Shown here: one piece after another, positions 8,961 through 16,063 of the stretch
Numbering within the stretch: the first letter of the stretch is position 1
Layout: every line of letters begins with the position of its first letter
Origin: CAVUAF01 sp963739375
Lineage (GTDB): Bacteria > Acidobacteriota > Terriglobia > Terriglobales > Acidobacteriaceae
Length of the DNA stretch: 29,268 nt
Assembly (NCBI GenBank): GCA_963739375.1
Contig: CAVUAF010000010.1
Span: 1 to 29,268 of the forward strand
Reading direction: 5' to 3'
Made by a program: the position numbers and the translations under genes
The notes under the pieces: generated by a model
Seen by the model: only the letters and a program-made list of their open reading frames with translations
What the model was told of the DNA's origin: nothing
The model's database searches: none

Positions 8961-10958
8961 TCAGTGCACCCGGAACGGCATGGTGGGGGTGGCGGAGAAG
9001 GGACCGTAGGAGTCCTGCAGCGCGATGACGGCCACGCTGGCGCTGGAGTGGATAGCCAGCGTGCCTACGAAGTTGCCATTGGGCAAGCCGCTGCTGACGG
9101 TGGGCAGGCGATTGACGTCCGGCAGGGCAAAGGCGATCTGGCCGAATGCCGGCACGTTCAGGTTGTCCGACCCCCGCGTCGTTCCCGTGGCGTCCACCAG
9201 TTCGACGGTTACGGTGGCGGCGGTGCTGTTGGGATTGCCGATGGCCATGCCCACCGTCCTGCCGGCTTGCGCGCCCTGGGGCTGCGGCTCCTGCTCGAAG
9301 GGAACCGTGAAGTCGGTCTGCAGCGCGGCGTCGTTGAACCCGACGCTGTTGGTGACGTTGAAGGGGGTGGCGCTGGAACCCGGGTTGAACTCGTAGAACA
9401 GGTTGGCCGCGATCGGGCCCTGGGCGGCGCCGATGATCACCCAGTTGACGGCCAGCGGGCCAAAGGTGCTGTTGGCGAAGACACTGTCGGTATCGATCCG
9501 CACGGCGCCGCCCTTGGCGGCACTCCAGTTCTGGCTGGCCACCAACTGCCCGGTCTGGCTGATGAAGTTCACCACCCCGCTGTTGGCGTTTCCCGAGGCG
9601 TTCACCAGGGTGATCTTGGTGCGGAAGCCGCTGCCGTAAGGGACGTGCGGCAAGTAAGCCAAGACCGGGTTGGTGGGGATGGGATTGACCACGGTGAACC
9701 ACGGGCCGCTGAAGAGGTTGCGGCTGGGAGCGCCCGCGGCATTGTTGGCGAGGTAGCGGGGAACGGCGCTCGCGTTCACGTCGTCGGCGCCGCTGCCCGC
9801 GCTGACGGCCGGGCCCAGCGAGGCGTGCAACGTCGCCGTGCCGGCGCCGGAGGTGGCGCCGATCACGATGCCGACCTTGGGATTCACGGCCGTCGTCGGC
9901 GCCCCGAGCGCCACCGCCGCGCCTTCGACGCCGAGGCTGAAAGTGCCGAGGTTGTCGTTGGCGGTGGTGTCATAGAGCACGGAGCAGGGCGCCGGCCCGG
10001 AGCAGGTGACGGCGCCGGTACGCGAGGTGAAGATCACGCCGGCGTGGCCGATGGCTGGAATTGCCGAGGTGGAGATGGTGGCGGGAAAGGTGACGGTGAC
10101 GCCGGAGGGGATGGAGGTGCCCGCATCGAGGATCAAGCTGGTGGCAGTGGTCGCGATGTCTTGCGCGACGCCGCTTCTGCAGGTGGTGCCGCCCGCCTGG
10201 CAGGAGCCGCCGGCCACGCGAAAGGCGTTGTTGAAGTTCTCGTTGAAGGTAAAGGAGGCGTTGGTAATCGCCGCCCCCGAACTCTGCGTGCCCGAGCCGG
10301 CAGCAAGGGTAGCGCCGCTGGCCGTCTTCAACACGGCGCCGACGTTGAGGGTGGCGGTGGTCAACGCGTTGGGAGGGCCGGAGACGGTCACGGTGACAAA
10401 AGCCCCGGCCGCCAACGAGGTGGCGTCGAACCGCAGATTCTTGATGCGGATGGCCGAGCCGGTCGCGCTGGTAGTGATGTTGCCGGGGGTGCCGGCCGCC
10501 ACCACGGTGATCCCGATTGCGGTGGTAAACGCTGGTGCGGCCTGGTTGGAATCGGCGTTGATCGCCATGCCACCGACGCCCGCGCTATCGTACACGTCGA
10601 AGTTCTGTAGCGTGGCGGTGCTGAAGCTCGCGGGGTTCCGAAGGACAGCACTGTACTGCAGCCGGAAAAAGTTGCTCAGGGCGAAGCAGTTGGGGGCCAC
10701 GCCGTCGTCATTGATCAAGACATCGGCAACGCGTTCGGTAAGGCCTTCCTGGCTTACGTTCAGGCCGCCCGCGGCGGCTACGGTCGGCGTGATCTGGTTG
10801 GTGCCCGGGGAGCCCGCCGGGTCCGGCGTAACGGTAGAGACAACTCGTACCACGCATACGCCCCAAGCCGGCTGGGGCGCAAAGGCGCTGATGAAGACGA
10901 CGGCGACCAGAACAACGAATGGAATGCGAGGCCAGGCTAGTTTCATGCGTGCCTTCAT
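8961..10958 (-). CDS. Secreted beta-rich protein of unknown function
   Basis: An intact 665-aa protein with a signal peptide: a basic start (MKARMK), a hydrophobic core from about residue 11 to 27, and probable cleavage after PQPAWG. The mature part is rich in Ala, Thr, Gly, Ser, Val and Asn with alternating strand-like runs and no transmembrane helix. Two parts can be seen. Residues 35-400 are low in charge, with a few Cys pairs (GSCQAGGTTC, TCSGPAPC). Residues 430-665, from about YLPHVPYGSGFRTKITLVN, resemble the beta-sandwich C-terminal regions of many acidobacterial extracellular proteins. ATG at 10946 (MKLAW) has a GAAGG Shine-Dalgarno just upstream and may be the true start. It lies between rfbC and rfbD, a place not usual for such a protein. 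No enzymatic motif was recognised. Confidence 0.75.
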   Translation of the reverse strand: MKARMKLAWPRIPFVVLVAVVFISAFAPQPAWGVCVVRVVSTVTPDPAGSPGTNQITPTVAAAGGLNVSQEGLTERVADVLINDDGVAPNCFALSNFFRLQYSAVLRNPASFSTATLQNFDVYDSAGVGGMAINADSNQAAPAFTTAIGITVVAAGTPGNITTSATGSAIRIKNLRFDATSLAAGAFVTVTVSGPPNALTTATLNVGAVLKTASGATLAAGSGTQSSGAAITNASFTFNENFNNAFRVAGGSCQAGGTTCRSGVAQDIATTATSLILDAGTSIPSGVTVTFPATISTSAIPAIGHAGVIFTSRTGAVTCSGPAPCSVLYDTTANDNLGTFSLGVEGAAVALGAPTTAVNPKVGIVIGATSGAGTATLHASLGPAVSAGSGADDVNASAVPRYLANNAAGAPSRNLFSGPWFTVVNPIPTNPVLAYLPHVPYGSGFRTKITLVNASGNANSGVVNFISQTGQLVASQNWSAAKGGAVRIDTDSVFANSTFGPLAVNWVIIGAAQGPIAANLFYEFNPGSSATPFNVTNSVGFNDAALQTDFTVPFEQEPQPQGAQAGRTVGMAIGNPNSTAATVTVELVDATGTTRGSDNLNVPAFGQIAFALPDVNRLPTVSSGLPNGNFVGTLAIHSSASVAVIALQDSYGPFSATPTMPFRVH

Positions 10959-11020
10959 GGAGGTGGTGCGGATGAGGGCACTCTACCCCCGCTTCGCCGT
11001 GGAAGCAACGGTATCTCGGC

Positions 11021-11041
11021 TGGCTGCTGGCTACTGGCTAG
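11021..11041. repeat. Tandem heptamer array, TGGCT(G/A)(C/G), 3 units
   Basis: Three contiguous 7-bp units TGGCTGC, TGGCTAC and TGGCTAG. The rfbC stop codon (11038-11040, minus strand) is inside the last unit. Confidence 0.7.
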
Positions 11042-11586
11042 AGTTGCGGCAGGTCCTCGGGCTGGATGTCGCGCAGGCGGGGCTGGCGGCTGTCTTTTTC
11101 CGAGAGCACGGGCGAGGTGATGGGCCAGCGGATGGCGACGTCGGGATCGTTCCAGGCGAGGCCGAACTGGTCGGCGGGATCGTAGAAGCGGGTGGTCTTG
11201 TAGGCGACGTCGGCGGCGTCGGAGAGGACGCAGAAGCCGTGGGCGACGCCGGCGGGCAGGTAGAGGCAGCGAGGTTCGTCGGCGGCGAGTTCCACGCTGG
11301 TCCAGCGGCCGAAGGTGGCGCCGGGGCGCAGGTCCACGGCCACGTCGAAGATGCGGCCGGTGACCACGCGGAAGAGCTTGGCCTGGGGACGGCGCGACTG
11401 GTAGTGCAGGCCGCGCAGGGTGTGGCGGACGGAGTGCGAGTGGTTGTCCTGCACCCAGTGGTCGGGGATGCCGAGGGCGGCGAAGAGGCGCTCCTGGAAG
11501 GTCTCCAGGAGGAAGCCGCGGTGGTCGCGGAAGACGTCGAGTTCGATCAGGCAGACGCCGGGCAGGTCGAGGTCGAGGCGGCGCAT
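11038..11586 (-). CDS. rfbC: dTDP-4-dehydrorhamnose 3,5-epimerase
   Basis: Cupin-fold epimerase that acts at C3 and C5 of dTDP-4-keto-6-deoxyglucose, step 3 of dTDP-L-rhamnose synthesis. It is intact at 182 aa, the usual length. Signatures are FRDHRGFLLETF at residues 19-30, the catalytic His in LRGLHYQ (H61), VAVDLRPGATFGRW (D85), and YLPAGVAHGF. YKTTRFYDPADQFGLAWNDP follows, with the substrate-binding Tyr residues. ATG at 11586 fits the family start. No Shine-Dalgarno is seen, but TATAAA lies 8 bases upstream, so a very short or absent leader is possible. It is first in the minus-strand rhamnose run but is separated from rfbDAB by the secreted-protein gene. Confidence 0.95.
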   Translation of the reverse strand: MRRLDLDLPGVCLIELDVFRDHRGFLLETFQERLFAALGIPDHWVQDNHSHSVRHTLRGLHYQSRRPQAKLFRVVTGRIFDVAVDLRPGATFGRWTSVELAADEPRCLYLPAGVAHGFCVLSDAADVAYKTTRFYDPADQFGLAWNDPDVAIRWPITSPVLSEKDSRQPRLRDIQPEDLPQL

Positions 11587-11604
11587 GTCGTCAGTTTATA
11601 TTCA

Positions 11605-11634
11605 GCAGTTAGCACTTAGCACTTAGCATTTGGC
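11605..11634. repeat. Tandem heptamer array, inverted copy of the 6066 array
   Basis: Units GCAGTTA, GCACTTA, GCACTTA, GCATTTG. Their reverse complements are exactly unit types found at 6073-6107. Lies upstream of rfbC, between the rhamnose operon and the divergent dehydrogenase gene. Confidence 0.85.
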
Positions 11635-11674
11635 CGGTGCAGGGCGACGCGCCCCCGGAGGAAGGCGGCCTTGA

Positions 11675-11683
11675 TGGTAAGAT
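11675..11683 (+). promoter_or_regulatory. Candidate extended -10 for the nucleotide-sugar dehydrogenase gene
   Basis: TGGTAAGAT fits an extended -10 element (TGN plus TAAGAT) about 22 bases before the chosen ATG at 11706. No good -35 is seen. Transcription from here would give a short leader. Confidence 0.3.
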
Positions 11684-11705
11684 TTGGGGGCAATTCCTTA
11701 AAATC

Positions 11706-13055
11706 ATGGGCACTCCTCCGACCACACCTGCCAGTTCTCTGTCTCCGTTCGAAGCCAAAGTCCAGGCGCGGACGGCGCGCGTCGGCATCATCGGCCTCGG
11801 GTACGTGGGGCTGCCGCTGGCGCTGCTCTACAACGAGCAGAAGTTCCCGGTCACCGGCTTCGACATCGACCAGAAGAAGGTCGACACGCTGAATGCCGGC
11901 GGCTCCTACATCTTCCATATCGCTGCCGGGGAAATCGCGGCGGCGCGGGCGAAGGGGTTCACCGCCACCGCCGACTACCGGCAAATCGCGACCATGGACG
12001 CGGTGATCATCGCGGTGCCGACGCCGCTGGACGAGTATCACCAGCCGGACATGAGCTACATCGTGAACACCGCCGAGGCGATGGCGCCGCACCTGCGCGC
12101 CGGGCAACTGGTGGTGCTGGAGAGCACCACGTATCCCGGGACCACGGAAGAGGTGCTGGTGCCGATCCTGGAAAAGAGCGGGATGAAGGCGGCGCGCAAA
12201 GGCACGAGCGGCGCCAACGAGTTCTTCGTGGCCTTCTCGCCGGAGCGCGAAGACCCGGGGAATCCCATGCCGCGGCCCTCGATTCCGAAGGTGGTGGGCG
12301 GGCTGGACCAGCGGGCGGCGCAGATGACGGCGGCGCTCTACCACTCGATCTTCCACACCGTGGTGCCGGTCTCCAGCCCCGCCGCAGCGGAGATGACGAA
12401 GCTGCTAGAGAACATCTATCGCTGCGTCAACATCGCCATGGTGAACGAGTTGAAGCTGCTGGCGCTGCGCATGGGGATCGACATCTGGGAGGTCATCGAC
12501 GCGGCCAAGACCAAGCCCTTCGGCTTCCAGGCGTTCTATCCCGGGCCGGGGCTGGGGGGGCACTGCATCCCGATTGACCCGTTCTACCTGTCGTGGAAGG
12601 CGAAGCAGTACGACTTCCACACCAAGTTCATCGAGCTGGCCGGGGAAGTGAACGTGGCCATGCCGTACCACGTGGTGACGGCGGTGCTGCGCGCGCTCAA
12701 CCAGCAGGAGAAGCCGCTGAAGGGGTCGAAGGTGCTGGTGCTGGGCGTGGCCTACAAGCGGGACATCGACGACCTGCGCGAGTCGCCGTCGCTCACCATC
12801 ATCGAGCTGCTGCAGAAGGAAGGGGCGGCGGTGAGCTACCACGACCCGTACTTCCCGTTCGTGGGGCAGGGGCGGCACTACAAGCTGAACATGAAGTGCG
12901 CGTCGCTGGCGGAGATCGGCACGTACGACTGCGTCGTCATCGTGACCGACCACTCCGCCTACGACTACCGCGCGATCGTGGAGCAGGCGCGGCTGGTGGT
13001 GGACACGCGGGGCGCGACCCGCAGCATCGACTCACCGAAGATCGTGCGCTGCTGA
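11706..13055 (+). CDS. Nucleotide-sugar dehydrogenase (UDP-HexNAc 6-dehydrogenase, WbpA/WecC type)
   Basis: NAD-dependent four-electron dehydrogenase that oxidises C6 of a UDP-sugar to the uronate. It is intact, 449 aa from ATG 11706; GTG at 11637 would add 23 unconserved residues. The Rossmann motif is GIIGLGYVGLPLALLY. FDIDQKKVDTLNAG, VPTPLDEYHQPDMSY, LESTTYPGTTEE and AFSPEREDPGN follow. The central domain carries LLENIYRCVNIAMVNEL. The catalytic Cys is C287 in GPGLGGHCIPIDPFY. The C-terminal UDP-binding domain has GVAYKRDIDDLRESP and YHDPYFP. The layout fits the UDP-GlcNAc/ManNAc branch better than UDP-glucose dehydrogenase, though the exact substrate cannot be fixed by eye. The next gene on the same strand is a 4-epimerase-like SDR, so a UDP-GalNAcA-type product is plausible. 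Confidence 0.9.
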   Translation: MGTPPTTPASSLSPFEAKVQARTARVGIIGLGYVGLPLALLYNEQKFPVTGFDIDQKKVDTLNAGGSYIFHIAAGEIAAARAKGFTATADYRQIATMDAVIIAVPTPLDEYHQPDMSYIVNTAEAMAPHLRAGQLVVLESTTYPGTTEEVLVPILEKSGMKAARKGTSGANEFFVAFSPEREDPGNPMPRPSIPKVVGGLDQRAAQMTAALYHSIFHTVVPVSSPAAAEMTKLLENIYRCVNIAMVNELKLLALRMGIDIWEVIDAAKTKPFGFQAFYPGPGLGGHCIPIDPFYLSWKAKQYDFHTKFIELAGEVNVAMPYHVVTAVLRALNQQEKPLKGSKVLVLGVAYKRDIDDLRESPSLTIIELLQKEGAAVSYHDPYFPFVGQGRHYKLNMKCASLAEIGTYDCVVIVTDHSAYDYRAIVEQARLVVDTRGATRSIDSPKIVRC

Positions 13056-13060
13056 TGGAG

Positions 13061-13148
13061 CAGTTCTCAGTTCCCAGTTCTCAGTTCTCAGCAAAAGCAA
13101 CAACTAAGAACTGCGAACTGGGAACTGAGAACTGAGAACTGGGAACTG
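13061..13148. repeat. Inverted pair of CAGTTCN heptamer arrays
   Basis: Left arm 13061-13091 has four CAGTTC(T/C) units plus CAG. Right arm 13107-13148 has six (A/C/G)GAACTG units. Bases 13068-13091 are the exact reverse complement of 13125-13148 (24 bp), with a 33-nt spacer. The structure fills the gap between the dehydrogenase stop and the epimerase ATG at 13150. Confidence 0.88.
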
Positions 13149-13149
13149 A

Positions 13150-14087
13150 ATGGCGACTTATCTGATCACGGGAGTGGCGGGGTTTATCGGCTCGAGCCTG
13201 GCGCGCGCGCTGCTGGAACGCGGCGAGGTGGTGCGCGGCATCGACGACTTCTCGACCGGGCGGCGGGAAAACCTCGCCGACATGGCGGGCAAGCTCGACC
13301 TGCGGGAAGCCTCGATCCTGGACCCGGGGGCGCTGGCCGACGCCATGCGCGGCGCGGATTACGTGCTGCACCAGGCGGCGATCCCGTCGGTGCCGCGCTC
13401 GGTGGCCGATCCGGTGGGCACCAGCACGGTAAACGTGAACGGGACGCTGCAAGTGCTGGTGGCGGCACGCGACGCCCAGGTGAAGCGCGTGGTGTACGCG
13501 GCGTCGTCGTCGGTCTACGGCGACACCCCGACCCTGCCCAAGTACGAAGCCATGCCGCCGAACCCGATTTCGCCGTACGCGGTGGCCAAGCTGGCGAGCG
13601 AGCTGTACATGGTGTCGTTTTACCGCTGCTACGGGCTGGAGACGGTGAGCCTGCGCTACTTCAACATCTTCGGGCCGCGCCAGGACCCCAGCTCGCAGTA
13701 CTCGGCGGTGTTAGCCAGGTTCATCACCGCGATGCTCGCGGGCCAGGCGCCGACCATCTATCGGCGACGGCGAGCAGAGCCGCGACTTCACCTACATTGA
13801 CAACGCGGTCGGCTGCCAACCTGCTGGCCTGCACCGCGCCGGCGGCGCAGGCGGCGGGGCGCGTCTTCAACATCGCCACCGGGGTGCGGGTCACGCTGAA
13901 TCAGGCCTACGCCGCGCTGCAGAAGATCACCGGCTTCACCGGCGCGGTGCAGTACGCGCCCGAGCGGGCGGGCGACATCAAGCACTCGCTGGCCGACATC
14001 ACGCAGGCGCGCGCCGGCCTGGGGTACGCGGTGCAGGTGCCGTTCGAAGAAGGCCTGCGGCGCACGGTGGCGTGGTATCGGAAGTAG
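13150..14087 (+). CDS. NAD-dependent epimerase/dehydratase, UDP-HexNAc 4-epimerase-like (frameshifted)
   Basis: Extended SDR of the GalE/WbpP group. It starts MATYLITGVAGFIGSSLA (NAD-binding GxxGxxG). Then come IDDFSTGRRENL, HQAAIPSVPRSV, the catalytic region AASSSVYGD, YAVAKLASE (YxxxK), and RYFNIFGPRQDPSSQYSAV. A frameshift near 13765 leads to a short stretch encoding GDGEQSRDFTYIDNAV. A second, near 13810, leads to RVFNIATGVRVTLNQAYAAL and a C-terminus ending RTVAWYRK. The repaired length is about 312 aa, the family norm. It lies 94 bp after the nucleotide-sugar dehydrogenase; WbpP-type enzymes work with WbpA/WbpO-type partners to interconvert UDP-GlcNAc and UDP-GalNAc or their uronates. 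The stop TAG lies inside a heptamer repeat. Confidence 0.85.
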
Positions 14088-14117
14088 TTGCCAGTTGTCG
14101 GTTGCCAGTTGCCAGTG
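14086..14117. repeat. Tandem heptamer array, AGTTGCC type, 4 units
   Basis: Units AGTTGCC, AGTTGTC, GGTTGCC, AGTTGCC followed by AGTGG. The epimerase stop codon (14085-14087) overlaps the first unit. Confidence 0.8.
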
Positions 14118-14156
14118 GTGGTTCAGTTGCCGGTGACGGCCAGCGCGAGCTTCCAC

Positions 14157-14185
14157 TAGACGCGGATTTCGCTTGCGTCCATAAT
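14157..14185 (+). promoter_or_regulatory. Candidate sigma-70 promoter for the FHA-GAF-PP2C gene
   Basis: TAGACG (14157-14162) and CATAAT (14180-14185) are separated by exactly 17 bp. They match the -35 and -10 consensus at 4/6 and 5/6 positions. The predicted start near 14192 would leave a leader of about 20 nt before ATG 14212. Confidence 0.4.
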
Positions 14186-14211
14186 CGGCAGATTGTTTTA
14201 GCCGAATACCC

Positions 14212-15879
14212 ATGTCTACACCTCCCACGGCGGCGACCATGACCATCAGCTCCAGCGCCCTGCCGGTGCTGGTGATGGTGAGTGGTACGGAACAGACGCG
14301 TGTGCCCATCATGCGCATGCCGTTTGGCATTGGCCGCAAGACCGACAAGGACCTGGTGATTGCCGATCCGCGGGTGTCGCGCGACCACGCGCAGATCGTG
14401 CTGGAGGCCGGGGAGTTTTACCTGGTAGACCTGGGGAGCAAGCACGGCACCTTCGTCAACGGCAACCGGGTGGACCGCCACCGGCTGCAGAAGAACGACC
14501 GGCTGGAGTTCGGCGCGGGCGACAAAGTTTTCATCATCTTCAACCCCGACCGGCCGGACACCAACGCGGCGCGCGAGTTTCTGAGCCAGATTTCATCCAT
14601 GCCGACGCCGGGGGCGGGGGCGGCGTCGGACCTGGAAAAACTCAAGCTGTTCCTGGAAGCGGCGCGCAAGCTGAACACCTCGGGGGTGGTGGACGAGGTG
14701 CTGGTGACGCTGATTGACGCCACGCTGCGCATCACCCATGCCGAGCGCGGCTTCGTGTTCCTGCGCCAGGACGATGGGGCGCTGCGGCTGGCGGCGGCCC
14801 GCACCGCCAAGGGCGAAACCCTGCTCGACGACAAGACCATCTCCCACTCCATCGTGCAGGACGCGGTGACGGCGGCCAGCGAGTTCCTGATCACCGACAC
14901 CAGCAAGAGCTCGAACGTGGCCGCGCGCGACAGCATCGTCGCCTACGACCTGCGCACGGTGATCTGCATACCGCTGCGGCGGACGCAGTTCATGGAGAAG
15001 GCCAAGAGCGATGCCGGCGAGGCCGCCGAGATCATGGGGGTGCTGTACCTGGACAGCCGCTTCGCGTCGCGGGAAATCTCGGCGGTGAGCAACGACATTC
15101 TGCGGGCGATCGCGACGGAAGCGGCGGCGCTGGTGGAAAACGCCAAGCTGGTGCAGGCGGAGGCGGCGGCGCGGCAGTACCAGCAGGAGCTGGCCATCGC
15201 GGCGGCGATCCAGCAGCGGCTGATGTCGGTGACCATCCCCGACGTGCCCTACGCCGCGGTGCGGGCCAAGAACCTGCCCTGCCGCGAGATCGGGGGCGAT
15301 TTCTACGACGCCGTCCTGACCGAGCAGGGGCTGGCGGTGATTCTCGCCGACGTGTGCGGCAAAGGGGTGTCGGCGGCCATCCTGGGCTCGATTCTCCAGG
15401 GCATGATCTATTCGCAGTTGCAGGCCGGGCACAACACGCTGACCGAAATCGTCAGCGCGGCCAACAAGTTTTTGTGCCTGAAGAGCGTGGGGGAAAAGTA
15501 CGCGACCATGGTGGTGGCGCTGCTGCGGCCGGACGGCACGCTGGAGTTCGTCAACTGCGGCCACGTGCCGCCGGTGCTGCTCAAGGAGGGGCGGCCGGTG
15601 CGCCCGAGCGAGGGCAACCTGCCGGTGGGGCTGCTGCCGGTCGCGACCTACGAAAGCGCGACCTACCAGCTCCAGGCGGGCGACCGGCTGATCGTGGTGA
15701 CCGACGGCGTCACCGAAGCCGAAGACGTCAGCGGCGAGTTTTTCGGCAACGAGCGCCTGGAAGCCGCCACCGCCGGCGCCAGCCCGTTTGACCAGATCTT
15801 CCGCTGCGTCACCGAATTCTGCGGTCCCGTCCCCCTCAACGACGATTGCACCGTGCTGGAACTGACGTACAAAGGATAG
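14212..15879 (+). CDS. FHA-GAF-PP2C (SpoIIE/RsbU-type) signalling phosphatase
   Basis: Cytoplasmic Ser/Thr phosphatase with two sensor modules; intact, 555 aa. An FHA domain covers about residues 18-112, with phosphothreonine-binding features GR (41-42), SRDH (56-59) and the loop HGTFVNGN. A GAF-like domain covers about 140-312, with AERGFVFLR and ICIPLRR. A short coiled region rich in Ala/Glu/Gln (312-335) leads to a SpoIIE/PP2C domain (about 338-553). Metal-binding motifs there are GGDFYD (D363, D366) and ADVCGKG (D380), followed by FVNCGHVPP and VVTDGVTEAED. Family members act in partner-switching or stress signalling, often dephosphorylating an anti-sigma antagonist. No such partner is encoded nearby. 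The FHA domain suggests input from a Ser/Thr kinase, which is not in the window. Confidence 0.92.
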   Translation: MSTPPTAATMTISSSALPVLVMVSGTEQTRVPIMRMPFGIGRKTDKDLVIADPRVSRDHAQIVLEAGEFYLVDLGSKHGTFVNGNRVDRHRLQKNDRLEFGAGDKVFIIFNPDRPDTNAAREFLSQISSMPTPGAGAASDLEKLKLFLEAARKLNTSGVVDEVLVTLIDATLRITHAERGFVFLRQDDGALRLAAARTAKGETLLDDKTISHSIVQDAVTAASEFLITDTSKSSNVAARDSIVAYDLRTVICIPLRRTQFMEKAKSDAGEAAEIMGVLYLDSRFASREISAVSNDILRAIATEAAALVENAKLVQAEAAARQYQQELAIAAAIQQRLMSVTIPDVPYAAVRAKNLPCREIGGDFYDAVLTEQGLAVILADVCGKGVSAAILGSILQGMIYSQLQAGHNTLTEIVSAANKFLCLKSVGEKYATMVVALLRPDGTLEFVNCGHVPPVLLKEGRPVRPSEGNLPVGLLPVATYESATYQLQAGDRLIVVTDGVTEAEDVSGEFFGNERLEAATAGASPFDQIFRCVTEFCGPVPLNDDCTVLELTYKG

Positions 15880-15898
15880 TGGGCAGTGGGCAGGGGGC
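15878..15898. repeat. Tandem heptamer array, AGTGGGC, 3 units
   Basis: AGTGGGC, AGTGGGC, AGGGGGC. The first unit overlaps the TAG stop (15877-15879) of the phosphatase gene. Confidence 0.65.
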
Positions 15899-15956
15899 CG
15901 TTGCCCTTGCAGTCCGCGCGTCAATTCCCAGGCGGCTCCGCTTCCTGTTACTCCGT

Positions 15957-15975
15957 GAATTCTCCGGGAGAATTC
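15957..15975. promoter_or_regulatory. 19-bp perfect inverted repeat, function unknown
   Basis: GAATTCTCC and its exact complement GGAGAATTC flank one central G. No T-run follows. It lies about 80 bp before the downstream membrane-protein gene and could be an operator or a short hairpin. Confidence 0.4.
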
Positions 15976-16004
15976 CTCCTCACAGTTTGGTAGGGTGAAG
16001 CGAG

Positions 16005-16063
16005 TAGGGATCCTTCGACTCGCCTTCCGTCGCTGCGCTCCCTCAGGCTCGCTCAGGATGACA
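16005..16063. repeat. Dispersed intergenic repeat (reverse copy)
   Basis: Runs from TAGGGATCCTTCGACTCG to GCTCAGGATGACA, the reverse orientation of the element at 5911. Its GGATGAC supplies the ATG (16058) chosen as start of the next gene. Confidence 0.7.

Noticed and set aside
8907..10610. Long plus-strand ORF (567 aa) opposite the secreted-protein gene
   Set aside because: Gly/Val/Arg-rich translation without motifs, a shadow of the signal-peptide-bearing gene on the minus strand. Its MRVGKLFHVEQFG start is only the translated parS palindrome.
11637..11705. GTG 11637 as the dehydrogenase start
   Set aside because: The added 23 residues are not family-like and run through the candidate promoter; ATG 11706 places the Rossmann motif at the usual position.
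12663..12676. Second possible parS (TACCACGTGGTGAC) in the dehydrogenase gene
   Set aside because: Only the CCACGTGG core is shared; the flanking GTT/AAC positions needed for ParB binding are absent.
13061..13148. Tandem heptamers as a small CRISPR array
   Set aside because: Units are contiguous 7-mers without spacers, and there are no cas genes.
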